64,000 bases of DNA from Sulfurospirillum sp. UBA6810 (GTDB lineage Bacteria > Campylobacterota > Campylobacteria > Campylobacterales > Sulfurospirillaceae): contig DKEY01000016.1 in assembly GCA_002469305.1 (NCBI GenBank), forward strand, positions 62,001 to 126,000, read 5' to 3'. A program made the position numbers and the translations under genes. Below the pieces are notes generated by a model. That model saw only the letters and a program-made list of their open reading frames with translations. It ran no database searches and was not told where the DNA came from. Of the stretch, positions 34,608 to 43,311 are shown one piece after another. How positions within the stretch are numbered: position 1 is the first letter of the stretch; every line of letters begins with the position of its first letter.

Positions 34608-35696
34608 ATGATTTATCGTTTTACTATATGCTTTTTTTGCTTTTTCCATCTCTAAAATAGCATATCGTTGTGTGGATTGAATGTTTTGATGTCCAAGAAC
34701 TTTCGCAGTTACTTCTAGAGAATACCCATTATTGACTATTAAAAAAGCGATAAGATGCCTAATAGAGTGTATTGTAAAATCTGGTAAATTTAGCTTTTCT
34801 CTACACTCTTGATGAACACGAAAGAAAGTTGTATAAGTAATAGGGTTTTTAGTTTTAGGTTTTTCAAATACATACTTAGCATCTGGATACATCAATCTTA
34901 GTTTTTGTAAAGCTTTTATTTGAAAATCTTCCAAATAATAGTACTGATTTTTCCTTGTCTTAGTTTTTGTATAATTTAGAAAATATAACCCTTTTGTTAA
35001 ATCAACACTACTCCAGGGCAACGTCACAGTTTCGTTAAATCTTCTACCATGCAAAAGAACTAAATAGAGAGTTTTATGCAATTGATTTTCTATATTATTC
35101 ACATAGACAAGAAACTTCTTAACATCCTTTTTAGGCATAGAGAAATACTTTTTATTATCATATTTTGGCATTATCAAACTAGCAGATGGATTATACCTAT
35201 ATATCCCATTATCCTGTAGATAAGTATAGAATTTTTTAAATGCCGATACTATCTTTTCAACTGTGGCAGGCCTTCTATATGTAAGAAGTTTATTGATATA
35301 TATTTGAAGGTCATTTGCGGTTACATTTCTGACATCCGTTGTTTTAAAATCAGCACTAATATATTGATTGTATATTGATTTGTAATTCTCTCTAGTATTT
35401 TTAGCAATCATAGGGTTTTTAAACTCTAAAAACTCTAAAAATAGTTTTGGGAAGAAAAGGTTTTCAACATCATTTCCATTCAAAGCTGATGCTAATTGTA
35501 AATCAGCTATTAGATTTAATCTTATTTTATAAGCATCATACGCTGACATGCCATTCTTTTCATAGCCAACGATTTGTGTTCTTGTTTTCTTATTTGATGT
35601 AAAACGAACTATAAAAGCTTTTCCTTTTTTAGTCTCTTTTAGATAGACTCCTTGGAACTCGCTCTTTTGAGTTAGTGACAATAAAGAGTTACTCAT
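34596..35696 (-). CDS. Tyrosine recombinase, shufflon (Rci-like)
   Basis: 366 residues. An N-terminal arm-type DNA-binding strand domain (GVYLKETKKGKAFIVRF) is followed by a core-binding helical domain (80-180) and a catalytic domain with a complete set of residues: R219 in HGRRFNE, a Lys in KTKTRKN, H310 and R313 in HSIRH, H336 in LGHQ and Y345 in RYA. It lies next to 14 repeated sites that begin alternative pilV ends, the position Rci has in plasmid R64, so it is the likely invertase. It starts inside the stop of the XRE gene (ATGA), linking its synthesis to the repressor. An ordinary integrase for the element is the alternative. Confidence 0.85.
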   Translation of the reverse strand: MSNSLLSLTQKSEFQGVYLKETKKGKAFIVRFTSNKKTRTQIVGYEKNGMSAYDAYKIRLNLIADLQLASALNGNDVENLFFPKLFLEFLEFKNPMIAKNTRENYKSIYNQYISADFKTTDVRNVTANDLQIYINKLLTYRRPATVEKIVSAFKKFYTYLQDNGIYRYNPSASLIMPKYDNKKYFSMPKKDVKKFLVYVNNIENQLHKTLYLVLLHGRRFNETVTLPWSSVDLTKGLYFLNYTKTKTRKNQYYYLEDFQIKALQKLRLMYPDAKYVFEKPKTKNPITYTTFFRVHQECREKLNLPDFTIHSIRHLIAFLIVNNGYSLEVTAKVLGHQNIQSTQRYAILEMEKAKKAYSKTINHLLL

Positions 35697-35998
35697 TTTT
35701 TCAATATCTTGTTACTGTTTTTCAAAAGAGTGCGTGAAATTTCTTGACTATTTGGAATGATTTTATGCATATCTACATTGAATATTTTTGAGATCATGTA
35801 GATATGCTCCATATTAAAGTACTTATTTTCTCTATTTGCTTCTGCATGTCCAAAAAAAGTTGGTGAATTAAACCCCATTAAATTTGCTATTTCTAATTGA
35901 GAATACCCTTTTTCTATTCTAATACTTTTAATTTTTAATGAAATAAGTTTATTTACAACATCTATTTCATCTTTTTCGGCAGTTAGATTATCTTTCAA
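35693..35998 (-). CDS. XRE-family regulator coupled to the recombinase
   Basis: 101 residues with a helix-turn-helix (YSQLEIANLMGFNSPTFFGHAEANRE) in the XRE pattern, then a short C-terminal tail. It overlaps the recombinase gene by ATGA. Two 12-bp palindromes lie 14-53 bp upstream of its start and are the natural operators, implying autoregulation and thereby control of cassette shuffling (inference). Confidence 0.8.
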   Translation of the reverse strand: MKDNLTAEKDEIDVVNKLISLKIKSIRIEKGYSQLEIANLMGFNSPTFFGHAEANRENKYFNMEHIYMISKIFNVDMHKIIPNSQEISRTLLKNSNKILKK

Positions 35999-36011
35999 AA
36001 TATCCTCTCGT

Positions 36012-36051
36012 TTCCTATAGGAATGATTGGACGTTATTATTCTATATAGAA
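36012..36051. promoter_or_regulatory. Paired operator palindromes
   Basis: TTCCTATAGGAA (36012-36023) and TTCTATATAGAA (36040-36051) are perfect 12-bp palindromes with centres 28 bp apart. A degenerate third copy (ACCGTATAGGGA, 36066-36077) follows at similar spacing. They precede the XRE/recombinase operon. Confidence 0.65.
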
Positions 36052-36119
36052 GGAATAATTTCTACACCGTATAGGGAGGATTAGAGTAAAAAAGAAGATT
36101 TTGAGACTTTATTTATGTA

Positions 36120-36353
36120 CTAATCTTTTATAAGATCGTTGATTGATATGTTAAAAATTTTTGCTATTTTAAAAATATGTTTTAAATTGAACCGTTTACT
36201 TGATGAACCGTTTTCCGCTTCAGCATAAAAACTTGAAGATTGAAAATCCATCTCTTTAGACATTTGCAATTGAGATAAATTTCTATTTTCTCTCTCTCGT
36301 CTAATATTTTTAATAATCGTAAGGTAAAACTTATCAAACTCTTGTTCACTCAA
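36120..36353 (-). CDS. Second XRE-family regulator
   Basis: 77 residues from TTG 36353 (GGAG seven bases upstream), starting MSEQEFDKFYL. The helix-turn-helix is LSQLQMSKEMDFQSSSFYAEAENG, similar to the neighbouring regulator (both have an aromatic residue and Ala-Glu at the recognition helix end, and both end in a KIFN motif). The two look like diverged duplicates. It is transcribed towards the recombinase and sits at the left boundary of the cassette array. Confidence 0.75.
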   Translation of the reverse strand: MSEQEFDKFYLTIIKNIRRERENRNLSQLQMSKEMDFQSSSFYAEAENGSSSKRFNLKHIFKIAKIFNISINDLIKD

Positions 36354-36481
36354 AAGGAGTCTCCATAAATAAAAAGTATGTATTATATATAAAATAGAAC
36401 TTATTATCAATCACGTATTAGTGGTAATTTAATTTAATTTCAATAATTTCAAGTAAAAGATATTATTAGAAAAAATTATTT

Positions 36482-36493
36482 TGTAACGGGTAC
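36482..36493 (+). repeat. Shuffling site 1
   Basis: TGTAACGGGTAC, plus orientation; reads V-T-G-T into cassette 1. Outermost site, next to the regulators. Confidence 0.85.
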
Positions 36494-37043
36494 GATTACA
36501 AACAGATTGCTGGATGCTATCGTTATAACAAGTAAAGTTTATCAAGAAAAAAGCAATTCTGATGTTGCTTTGGCTAGAACAGTTGGATATGGAATTTCAA
36601 ATAATACACTAGGATATTATGATGGAAAATTTTGGAGAAAAGTAAGTAATAATTATATTTTAAGCGATTCTTTTACTTCTCAAAGAGTATATGACTCTTG
36701 GGTGTCAACCAATGCTTCAAAACTAGAAGGACTTAGTGATAATGGGTTGCTTTATAGTGTTGGATATGGTTCGAGAGTTTGGGGAATTGTAGATTATTAC
36801 AACCCAGGATACGGTGCAAAAGATTATTGTGCTGACCAGGAAATGAGACTTCCAGAGTTATCTGAAACACGAGCATCAACAAGTGCTGGTATCCCTAGTC
36901 TTTCTGGTTGGACTTGGACTAATACAAATAATCCAAATATCCCTAGTGGAGGAGCTTATAAAAGATATACTTGGAGTGGGACATCCACTAGTAGTCAATA
37001 TGTCCACTTAAACTACAAAGAAGTGTTTAGATGCATTAAATAA
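36483..37043 (+). CDS. Silent pilV cassette 1
   Basis: 186 residues without their own start signal, opening VTGTITNRLLDAI in frame with the site. The C-terminal half contains CADQEMRLPELSET, AGIPSLSG and a final FRCIK, the DUF1566-like RLP pattern seen in seven cassettes. It is on the plus strand, so it would become the PilV end by a single inversion between this site and the site at 44354. Confidence 0.8.
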   Translation, partial: VTGTITNRLLDAIVITSKVYQEKSNSDVALARTVGYGISNNTLGYYDGKFWRKVSNNYILSDSFTSQRVYDSWVSTNASKLEGLSDNGLLYSVGYGSRVWGIVDYYNPGYGAKDYCADQEMRLPELSETRASTSAGIPSLSGWTWTNTNNPNIPSGGAYKRYTWSGTSTSSQYVHLNYKEVFRCIK

Positions 37044-37063
37044 TAGTCGATTATAAAGCATTA

Positions 37064-37075
37064 TGTAACGGGTAC
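37064..37075 (+). repeat. Shuffling site 2
   Basis: TGTAACGGGTAC, plus orientation. Confidence 0.85.
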
Positions 37076-37583
37076 GGTAACTAATTATTTATTAGATGCT
37101 GTACCTTGCGTAACAGATGGAACATCAAACTGCTATAACAACACCGTAGCCAAAAATGTCACAAAAGCTATAGTTAATAATGTCGTTTATTCATGGGATG
37201 GAACATCTTGGTTTAGTGGGAGTAATTATTTAATAAACGATAAAAATTCAAAAATAACTGAAGTGACAACAGATAACCTTCTTTGGGCAACCGTAGGCTC
37301 TTTGGCAGTAGCAGGGAAAACCACAGCAAATAATTTATACTATGATGGTGGGAATAGTAGAAGGAGTTGGTCAAGTGCGAATTCTCTTTGTCAAAGCAAA
37401 GGAATGAGGCTTCCATATTTCAATGAAACAAACAATCAAATAAGTGGAGGGGTTTCTTCTTACCTTGATGGAACAATTACAGGAACTTTATCTGGAGGAA
37501 ATTATAAAAATTGGTTTAACACAAACTATAGCGATTGGCAACCACTTACATTTACGGGAGATTATGTTAGGTGCGTAAAGTGA
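37065..37583 (+). CDS. Silent pilV cassette 2
   Basis: 172 residues, VTGTVTNYLLDAVPC. The whole stretch from the site is open although no ATG occurs near it, which shows that cassettes are coding only when joined to a stem. CQSKGMRLPYFNET and final YVRCVK follow the RLP pattern. Its TGA directly abuts site 3. Confidence 0.8.
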   Translation, partial: VTGTVTNYLLDAVPCVTDGTSNCYNNTVAKNVTKAIVNNVVYSWDGTSWFSGSNYLINDKNSKITEVTTDNLLWATVGSLAVAGKTTANNLYYDGGNSRRSWSSANSLCQSKGMRLPYFNETNNQISGGVSSYLDGTITGTLSGGNYKNWFNTNYSDWQPLTFTGDYVRCVK

Positions 37584-37595
37584 TGTAACGGGTAC
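37584..37595 (+). repeat. Shuffling site 3
   Basis: TGTAACGGGTAC, plus orientation; innermost plus-strand site, facing site 4 (38672). Confidence 0.85.
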
Positions 37596-38097
37596 TGTGA
37601 CTAATAGCTTATTAGATGCCGTACCTTGTAGTTATTCTGCTTGCTATAGTAACACAATAGCAAAAATGGCAAAAATAGGAATTAATAGTGACAATATTCT
37701 ATTATCTTATGATGGTACGTATTGGAAACAAAAAAGTAATTTTTCTTTATATGTTAAAAACCACACCATTGATGGCAACACATATACTACTGTTCAAAAC
37801 TTTGCATTAAAGCCTAGTTGGAGTGAAGGATGGGCATCAAGACCTATGCTTTGGTATGATAGCGGTCACTCTATTCAGTCAAAACTTAATGCATATAATT
37901 ACTGTGTTTCTTTAGAAAGAAAGATGATAACACTTTCTGAAAGTACAGCTGGCGGTGCAAATGGTGTGCCATATTATTATACATGGAATTGGTTTGATAA
38001 TGGAATTTTTACAGGGTACGGTACTCATCTCTACATGAATAGTAGCACAGGTGCCGTATATGCTACAGATGCTAAATATTTTAGATGTGCCAAGTAA
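37585..38097 (+). CDS. Silent pilV cassette 3
   Basis: 170 residues, VTGTVTNSLLDAVPC. Its first 142 bp match cassette 13 (43719-43860, other strand) with a single difference seen, after which the two diverge. The end is YFRCAK. It runs tail-to-tail into cassette 4, so sites 3 and 4 bound a two-ended invertible segment of the R64 kind. Confidence 0.8.
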   Translation, partial: VTGTVTNSLLDAVPCSYSACYSNTIAKMAKIGINSDNILLSYDGTYWKQKSNFSLYVKNHTIDGNTYTTVQNFALKPSWSEGWASRPMLWYDSGHSIQSKLNAYNYCVSLERKMITLSESTAGGANGVPYYYTWNWFDNGIFTGYGTHLYMNSSTGAVYATDAKYFRCAK

Positions 38098-38118
38098 TAT
38101 AACCCTTATTTAAATTTT

Positions 38119-38682
38119 CTATTGAGGAACACACAAAAATTGATTACCAATTGTCGTTGGACAACTAGCTATCTTATTATCGCTAGATAACTGGCAAGAG
38201 CTGCTTGGCGCAGCTCTTAGTTTCCAATTATCTTCACACCAAAATACCCTTTTTGGTGTCATAGAAAAATCACTTAATGTTGCGGTTATTTTTGTAGTAG
38301 GAATACCATACCCTAATATTGTAGAACACCCATATGAGCTATTAACATTGGGGGAAACTAGCCACCATGATGTGCAATGTCTTATTGTTTGATTGTTTAA
38401 AATAGGAACCGTACTACCATAGCCAACTGATATTTTTCCACTTGCATTACTACTTGTTTCTGTTAGCCAATTCCATCCATTATAGGGAGCTTTACTAAAA
38501 TGAGCCGTTTTGTATGGATATGCTATATCAGAGGTAAGCACCATAAAGTTATTCCAAGAAAAACCTGATAAGTTAAATAAGAAAAATCCACTATCCCCAT
38601 TTGATCCCAAGCTTATATCAAATAATGAATAGTGAGTACTTTTAGCATCCAACATAGAGTTAGTAATAGCCGTACCCGTTAC
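38119..38682 (-). CDS. Silent pilV cassette 4
   Basis: 187 residues, VTGTAITNSMLDAKSTHYS. It ends with VFWCEDNWKLRA, SSSCQLSSDN and FLCVPQ instead of the RLP pattern; the last 129 bp (38125-38253) recur in cassette 8 with one difference seen. Confidence 0.8.
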   Translation of the reverse strand, partial: VTGTAITNSMLDAKSTHYSLFDISLGSNGDSGFFLFNLSGFSWNNFMVLTSDIAYPYKTAHFSKAPYNGWNWLTETSSNASGKISVGYGSTVPILNNQTIRHCTSWWLVSPNVNSSYGCSTILGYGIPTTKITATLSDFSMTPKRVFWCEDNWKLRAAPSSSCQLSSDNKIASCPTTIGNQFLCVPQ

Positions 38683-38683
38683 A
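38672..38683 (-). repeat. Shuffling site 4
   Basis: TGTAACGGGTAC on the minus strand; first of 11 minus sites, inverted relative to sites 1-3. Confidence 0.85.
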
Positions 38684-38691
38684 ACGCACTA

Positions 38692-39327
38692 CTATCTTAC
38701 ACAACGAACATATTTTTCTTCAGTCGCAGGTCTTCTGTCTCCACTGCTAGAATTTCTCCATACCCAATAATTTGATGTGCCACTTGTGCTTGTTGTTGAA
38801 GTCCATGTATATGCCTCAGAAAAGCTCGGGACTCCGCCTGATGTACCAGCAGAGCCACAAGGATTATATGAGCTATTTCCCTCAAGATGTGTTTCTGTAT
38901 ATGAAGGCAATCTCATTCCTCTAACGGCACAGATATTTGTGCTATTCATGTGTTCATTAACATAATTACACCCTGCTGTCACCCAAGTTGAAATACCAAA
39001 ATGAGTCAATGTGTATCTTATATTAAAAGGCGTACTTGTATCAGTATAATATAAGCCATTGCTTGCTTCTAGATATGATGTTTTTACAACTAATATATTT
39101 TCATTAGACTGAGAACCAAGAAGTAGCATATTGTCACTTAATCGTTCCCATTTAGATAGATAAGGCTTTCCTAATTCTGTATATCTAGCAACAACATCGG
39201 ATGAGTTTTTAAAGTAACCATATCCAATACTTCTTGCTAAAGCACATTCTCCACTTCCAGTGTATGCTGAGCAATTTGTTGTTACAAGCACAGCATCTAA
39301 TAAATAATTAGTCACCGTACCCGTTAC
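38692..39327 (-). CDS. Silent pilV cassette 5
   Basis: 211 residues, VTGTVTNYLLDAVLVT. CAVRGMRLPSYTET, SGGVPSFSEAYTWTSTT and YVRCVR make it the fullest example of the RLP module, which resembles DUF1566 and related C-type-lectin-like surface domains (tentative). Confidence 0.8.
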   Translation of the reverse strand, partial: VTGTVTNYLLDAVLVTTNCSAYTGSGECALARSIGYGYFKNSSDVVARYTELGKPYLSKWERLSDNMLLLGSQSNENILVVKTSYLEASNGLYYTDTSTPFNIRYTLTHFGISTWVTAGCNYVNEHMNSTNICAVRGMRLPSYTETHLEGNSSYNPCGSAGTSGGVPSFSEAYTWTSTTSTSGTSNYWVWRNSSSGDRRPATEEKYVRCVR

Positions 39328-39328
39328 A
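39317..39328 (-). repeat. Shuffling site 5
   Basis: TGTAACGGGTAC on the minus strand. Confidence 0.85.
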
Positions 39329-39333
39329 TATTA

Positions 39334-39924
39334 CTATTTATACCAAACATCAGTTCCATATGAAGAGCAAGAAGCTACTTTGCTGCTGTAAGGATAATAT
39401 TCATACCAACAGCCACTATATCCATATAACCAAGCTGAAGCAAATGAAGCTCCATCCAGTTTCCAATCCCTTAAAAGTTTATTTATGTTTGTGTCATATG
39501 TTAATGAATTGCATTCTGTTCTCCAGTTTAAAGGTATTTGCTCATAGCAATATTTATTATACCCCTTTGCTGTAATCGTAGAAGCTACATTATTGGAATC
39601 TCTATAAAGTGTAGAAGTTGAAAAGCTTCCATATGAAGATATCGCTTTATCATCAAATGTTTCATTTCCCCAAGTGGTAGCTATTGGCAACACATAATAG
39701 CCTGCATAACTTTGAGCTATAGCTTGAACGTAGGTAGTTGATGAACGAACTGTTAGGTCTTTATCAACTAAAGATGGGCCATAATACCAATAGTTACCAC
39801 TTTTAGTAATTAGTTTACTGTTTTTCAAAGCAACGCCAACGCTAATGGCATTACTATTGGTATATGGGTTATCAGTAACTAAAATTGCATCCAACATAGA
39901 GTTGGTAATTTTACTACCCGTTAC
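39334..39924 (-). CDS. Silent pilV cassette 6
   Basis: 196 residues, reading VTGSKITNSMLDAILVTDN from a variant site. The start resembles cassette 9 (TDNPYTN, AIS). The middle and end (DDKA, DSNNV, KYCYE, DVWYK) resemble the cassette now expressed in PilV, so it is a mosaic. Confidence 0.8.
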   Translation of the reverse strand, partial: VTGSKITNSMLDAILVTDNPYTNSNAISVGVALKNSKLITKSGNYWYYGPSLVDKDLTVRSSTTYVQAIAQSYAGYYVLPIATTWGNETFDDKAISSYGSFSTSTLYRDSNNVASTITAKGYNKYCYEQIPLNWRTECNSLTYDTNINKLLRDWKLDGASFASAWLYGYSGCWYEYYPYSSKVASCSSYGTDVWYK

Positions 39925-39925
39925 A
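39914..39925 (-). repeat. Shuffling site 6, variant
   Basis: TGTAACGGGTAG: the last base differs from the other 13 sites, and the downstream bases also differ (codons S-K-I instead of T-V). Confidence 0.75.
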
Positions 39926-40420
39926 TTAGAAATTCTTATAGCATTTTATCTCATCTAAAAGTGGTGTTAAAGTGTCACATTTTGGAGAATAAGAATATTT
40001 TCCTTGTATTAACCTATAAGTACTTGCTTGGTCATTCATATAGGTATTCCCTGATGAGACAGCCCACTCTGATGTTATTGTTAAGCTAGGTGTAGTGTCT
40101 ATTCCATCTTGAAATAAGATTAAAGTTGCACCATTATAAACTCTTGCTGAAGAATAGCAGTCATTACATCCCACTTGTGTCCCTGTTGGTGATATTAGTA
40201 CCCACATAGGTGAACTATCAAGCCCATCTTGCCATACTTTAGCATATCCATCAGTTCTAGTTTTTTGGCACATTCCTGAAATATAAACAAAACCACTCCC
40301 ATATATATCGCAAGCATAAGTACTGTTGGGATTGTAGCATCTTAACATTGTATAATCTGGGGATAATCCATCCATAATACAAGGATTATCCAAAAGCCCG
40401 TTGGTGACAGTACCCGTTAC
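39926..40420 (-). CDS. Silent pilV cassette 7
   Basis: 164 residues, VTGTVTNGLLDNPCIMDG. It has no RLP pattern and no close relative in the array; about ten cysteines spread along its length suggest a disulfide-rich fold. The TAA stop abuts site 6. Confidence 0.75.
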   Translation of the reverse strand, partial: VTGTVTNGLLDNPCIMDGLSPDYTMLRCYNPNSTYACDIYGSGFVYISGMCQKTRTDGYAKVWQDGLDSSPMWVLISPTGTQVGCNDCYSSARVYNGATLILFQDGIDTTPSLTITSEWAVSSGNTYMNDQASTYRLIQGKYSYSPKCDTLTPLLDEIKCYKNF

Positions 40421-40421
40421 A
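40410..40421 (-). repeat. Shuffling site 7
   Basis: TGTAACGGGTAC on the minus strand. Confidence 0.85.
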
Positions 40422-40426
40422 TATTA

Positions 40427-40984
40427 CTAAGGAACACACAAAAATTGATTACCAATTGTCGTTGGACAACTAGCTATCTTATTATCGCTAGATAACTGGC
40501 AAGAGCTGCTTGGCGAAGCTCTTAGTTTCCAATTATCTTCACACCAAAATACCCTTTTATCAACAAAGGAATAATCATATATGTCTGAATATATCTTAGT
40601 AGTGGGGATGCCATATCCAAATAGTCCACCATCTCCAAAAGTGCTTATTGAGTTATTAGAAGCCATAAAGTCCATATTGGCATCTTTATAAATAGTTTGC
40701 TGTCCACCTATTGAAATTGTGCTTGCATATCCTACACCAGCATAAGAACTAGATGCATTATCTGTTATCCAATAAAAACCATTATGCGCAAACTTTCTTA
40801 TGTAAGATGTTTTATATGGATAAGATGAGTCTGCGGTTAAAAGTAAAAAATCTCTCCAGTTTGCATTATACCAACCAAAGACATACGCTCCATCTGTTCC
40901 ATTCACTCCTAAACCAATATTAAAAAAAGAGTAGTGAGTACTTTTAGCATCCAACATAGAGTTAGTAATAGCCGTACCCGTTAC
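40427..40984 (-). CDS. Silent pilV cassette 8
   Basis: 185 residues, VTGTAITNSMLDAKSTHYS. A sister of cassette 4: both ends are nearly identical (129 bp at 40430-40558 shared), while the middle has diverged strongly. Confidence 0.8.
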   Translation of the reverse strand, partial: VTGTAITNSMLDAKSTHYSFFNIGLGVNGTDGAYVFGWYNANWRDFLLLTADSSYPYKTSYIRKFAHNGFYWITDNASSSYAGVGYASTISIGGQQTIYKDANMDFMASNNSISTFGDGGLFGYGIPTTKIYSDIYDYSFVDKRVFWCEDNWKLRASPSSSCQLSSDNKIASCPTTIGNQFLCVP

Positions 40985-40985
40985 A
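40974..40985 (-). repeat. Shuffling site 8
   Basis: TGTAACGGGTAC on the minus strand. Confidence 0.85.
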
Positions 40986-40987
40986 TT

Positions 40988-41668
40988 TTAAAATGCAAAT
41001 GTTATATTTAGTGTAAATGTACCATCTGCAAGAGTGCAAGACTCAATCCATTCTGCACCTATCGTAGTAAAATACTGTGAAGAAAATGAGCCACTCATGG
41101 AAACAGTTGAATATGTAGCACTTCTTTGTCTATCTCCATTTGCACCATACAAAGTACCCACCTGAGAACTGTATGGAATTGATGTCATATATGGAGCAGA
41201 AGAAACGAGAGATGGTTTTACATACATAAATGCTATATGGTTATATTCTCCGCAAGAAGCATACTGTGCCGCACTTTGTGTGGCTGAATAACTAAAACTT
41301 CTTACTTTTCCAAAATTAAATTGTTTTGCACCATACATATTTGTTTTATCTTGGTTTGATGCCGAATAGCTTGCTGTATATTTACAATTATTTGGACTTA
41401 TAAAGCTAAATGCTGGAGTAGCCTCCGTACATGCATTATAATATCCTGCATATGATGTTCCTATACTTCTTATTTGAGCAGTATTTCGTATAACCAAGTC
41501 TTTATCTATATAACTAGTTGTATTGTATTTGCTCCAGTAGTCTCCATTTTTTTCAATTAACTGATTTTCTTTTATAGCAATCCCTATGCTAATTGCTTCA
41601 TTATTAGTATAGGGATTATCTGTTACCAATATAGCATCAAGCAACCGATTGGTAACAGTACCCGTTAC
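40988..41668 (-). CDS. Silent pilV cassette 9
   Basis: 226 residues, the longest cassette: VTGTVTNRLLDAILVTDN. Start shared with cassette 6; the remainder is Ser/Tyr/Ala-rich and has no RLP pattern. It ends in alternating hydrophobic residues (TFTLNITFAF), like a closing strand. Confidence 0.75.
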   Translation of the reverse strand, partial: VTGTVTNRLLDAILVTDNPYTNNEAISIGIAIKENQLIEKNGDYWSKYNTTSYIDKDLVIRNTAQIRSIGTSYAGYYNACTEATPAFSFISPNNCKYTASYSASNQDKTNMYGAKQFNFGKVRSFSYSATQSAAQYASCGEYNHIAFMYVKPSLVSSAPYMTSIPYSSQVGTLYGANGDRQRSATYSTVSMSGSFSSQYFTTIGAEWIESCTLADGTFTLNITFAF

Positions 41669-41669
41669 A
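41658..41669 (-). repeat. Shuffling site 9
   Basis: TGTAACGGGTAC on the minus strand. Confidence 0.85.
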
Positions 41670-42275
41670 TCACCTTACACAACGTATATAGTAAGTATTA
41701 TCATAAGCGTTATTATCACCTGTTGATGTCCATCTGTAATAATATTTTGTATCTGATTTATGACTAGTGGCGGTCCATGTTCTTCCGCTAGGATGTTGAG
41801 GAACGCCGAGAGAGCTCCCTGCACTAGAACAGGGGTTATTGCTGTTTGTATTTGTAGCAGATGTTTCGTCATACCTTGGCAACCTCATTCCTCTAATAGC
41901 ACAAATATTTGTGCTATTCATATTGTCATTGACATAATTACAAGTAGCAGAAGCCCAGTTAGCAACTCCAAATTCACCATTAAGACTTTTGCCCACTCCA
42001 AAAACACCTGATGTTTTGGTATAATACAGTCCATTTCCTGCCTGAGCAAAAATATCTGATACTACGCTAGATAAAGACAAACCTTCTTCGTTATTTTTAA
42101 AGTTCAAAACATTCCCATTACTAGGGAAATACCAAATTTTATAATTAGACAACTCAACGTGCTTTCCATTAGTGGTTATTGCATGTTTTATACTTTTAGC
42201 ATTATCGCAACCTTCTTGTCCAGCAAATAAACAAAGGGCACCATCTAACATATTATTAGTAACCGTACCCGTTAC
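41670..42275 (-). CDS. Silent pilV cassette 10
   Basis: 201 residues, VTGTVTNNMLDGALC. RLP module present: CAIRGMRLPRYDET, NPCSSAGSSLGVPQ, YYIRCVR. The segment around NYVNDNMNSTNICA is close to that of cassette 5. The TGA stop abuts site 9. Confidence 0.8.
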   Translation of the reverse strand, partial: VTGTVTNNMLDGALCLFAGQEGCDNAKSIKHAITTNGKHVELSNYKIWYFPSNGNVLNFKNNEEGLSLSSVVSDIFAQAGNGLYYTKTSGVFGVGKSLNGEFGVANWASATCNYVNDNMNSTNICAIRGMRLPRYDETSATNTNSNNPCSSAGSSLGVPQHPSGRTWTATSHKSDTKYYYRWTSTGDNNAYDNTYYIRCVR

Positions 42276-42276
42276 A
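42265..42276 (-). repeat. Shuffling site 10
   Basis: TGTAACGGGTAC on the minus strand. Confidence 0.85.
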
Positions 42277-42283
42277 AACTCAA

Positions 42284-42787
42284 CTAAAAAGAATTAATAC
42301 AATCATTATTTGAAAAAGCTTTAATAGTAGAATCCTCTCTTGTGCAAAAATGATGCTGATAACCAGTAGAAGAAACATTCGCATAAGAACAGTCATACCA
42401 AGAATAGGAACTGCTACATCCTGAACTTGTGCATTTTACAAAAGAAGGTCGAATATTTATATTTGAAGAAATCCACCCAGTCCCATATTGTGTATCTGCC
42501 TTAATATGAGAAGGATTGTTTTCATAAAAAGAATATGATTCTAATACAATATTACTGTAAATTACTTTGTTGATATTTTTACACTGAGTGGTTGAACTAT
42601 ATACCCAAGTTTTTGTTAAATATCCACTACCATTGTCATAATACAAAAACAAACCATCTCTGTTAATTATCTTATTGTTAAAAACAAATTTAGGAACGCT
42701 AGAGTACGTTCTGCTAGTAGAATAGCAATTATTTTCACTTGTGCAAAGTACGGCATCTAACAACCGATTGGTAACAGTACCCGTTAC
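42284..42787 (-). CDS. Silent pilV cassette 11
   Basis: 167 residues, VTGTVTNRLLDAVLC. Cysteine- and tyrosine-rich (CTSSGCSSSYSWYDC), no RLP pattern and no relative in the array. Confidence 0.75.
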   Translation of the reverse strand, partial: VTGTVTNRLLDAVLCTSENNCYSTSRTYSSVPKFVFNNKIINRDGLFLYYDNGSGYLTKTWVYSSTTQCKNINKVIYSNIVLESYSFYENNPSHIKADTQYGTGWISSNINIRPSFVKCTSSGCSSSYSWYDCSYANVSSTGYQHHFCTREDSTIKAFSNNDCINSF

Positions 42788-42788
42788 A
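42777..42788 (-). repeat. Shuffling site 11
   Basis: TGTAACGGGTAC on the minus strand. Confidence 0.85.
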
Positions 42789-42803
42789 ACTTAAACTTGT
42801 GGC

Positions 42804-43295
42804 TTATTTTACACAACGGATATAAATATAAGCATCTGTTCTATATGGATATTCACTTACACCACTATAACAAGCAGAATAATAAGATGCGGAATAAGGA
42901 GAGGTCCATGTCCATGTAGTACAAGATGGTACACCATTTGTATTTCCATCAAGTTTAGATTGTGCTCTTGTAACCATGCTCATACCTTTGTCGGTACAAT
43001 ATGTTGTACTTGGACCATATTGTTTTTGTCCTCCTTGACACTTATCATAGAGAAGCCCATTCCCAGCAACACCATCTATCTCTGATTTTGTTCCACGCCA
43101 AGAGGAAAATGTATTATCTAATACTTGTGTGACATTGCTAATCGGTGACCAAAAAACACCATCATACTTGGCAACGATATTATTTTTATATCCATAACCG
43201 ACATTCCTAGCTAAAACTGAATTAGATGTGCCATTGTAGGCGTTATCAGTAAAAAGTACGGCATCCAAAAGGTAGTTTGTCACAGTACCCGTTAC
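42804..43295 (-). CDS. Silent pilV cassette 12
   Basis: 163 residues, VTGTVTNYLLDAVLFTDN. Degenerate RLP module (CTDKGMSMVTRAQS, NGVPSCTTWTWTSP, YIRCVK). The front part (SNSVLARNVGYGYKNN, KYDGVFW) matches cassettes 1 and 5. Confidence 0.8.
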   Translation of the reverse strand, partial: VTGTVTNYLLDAVLFTDNAYNGTSNSVLARNVGYGYKNNIVAKYDGVFWSPISNVTQVLDNTFSSWRGTKSEIDGVAGNGLLYDKCQGGQKQYGPSTTYCTDKGMSMVTRAQSKLDGNTNGVPSCTTWTWTSPYSASYYSACYSGVSEYPYRTDAYIYIRCVK

Positions 43296-43296
43296 A
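43285..43296 (-). repeat. Shuffling site 12
   Basis: TGTAACGGGTAC on the minus strand. Confidence 0.85.
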
Positions 43297-43311
43297 ACTT
43301 AAACTTGTGGC

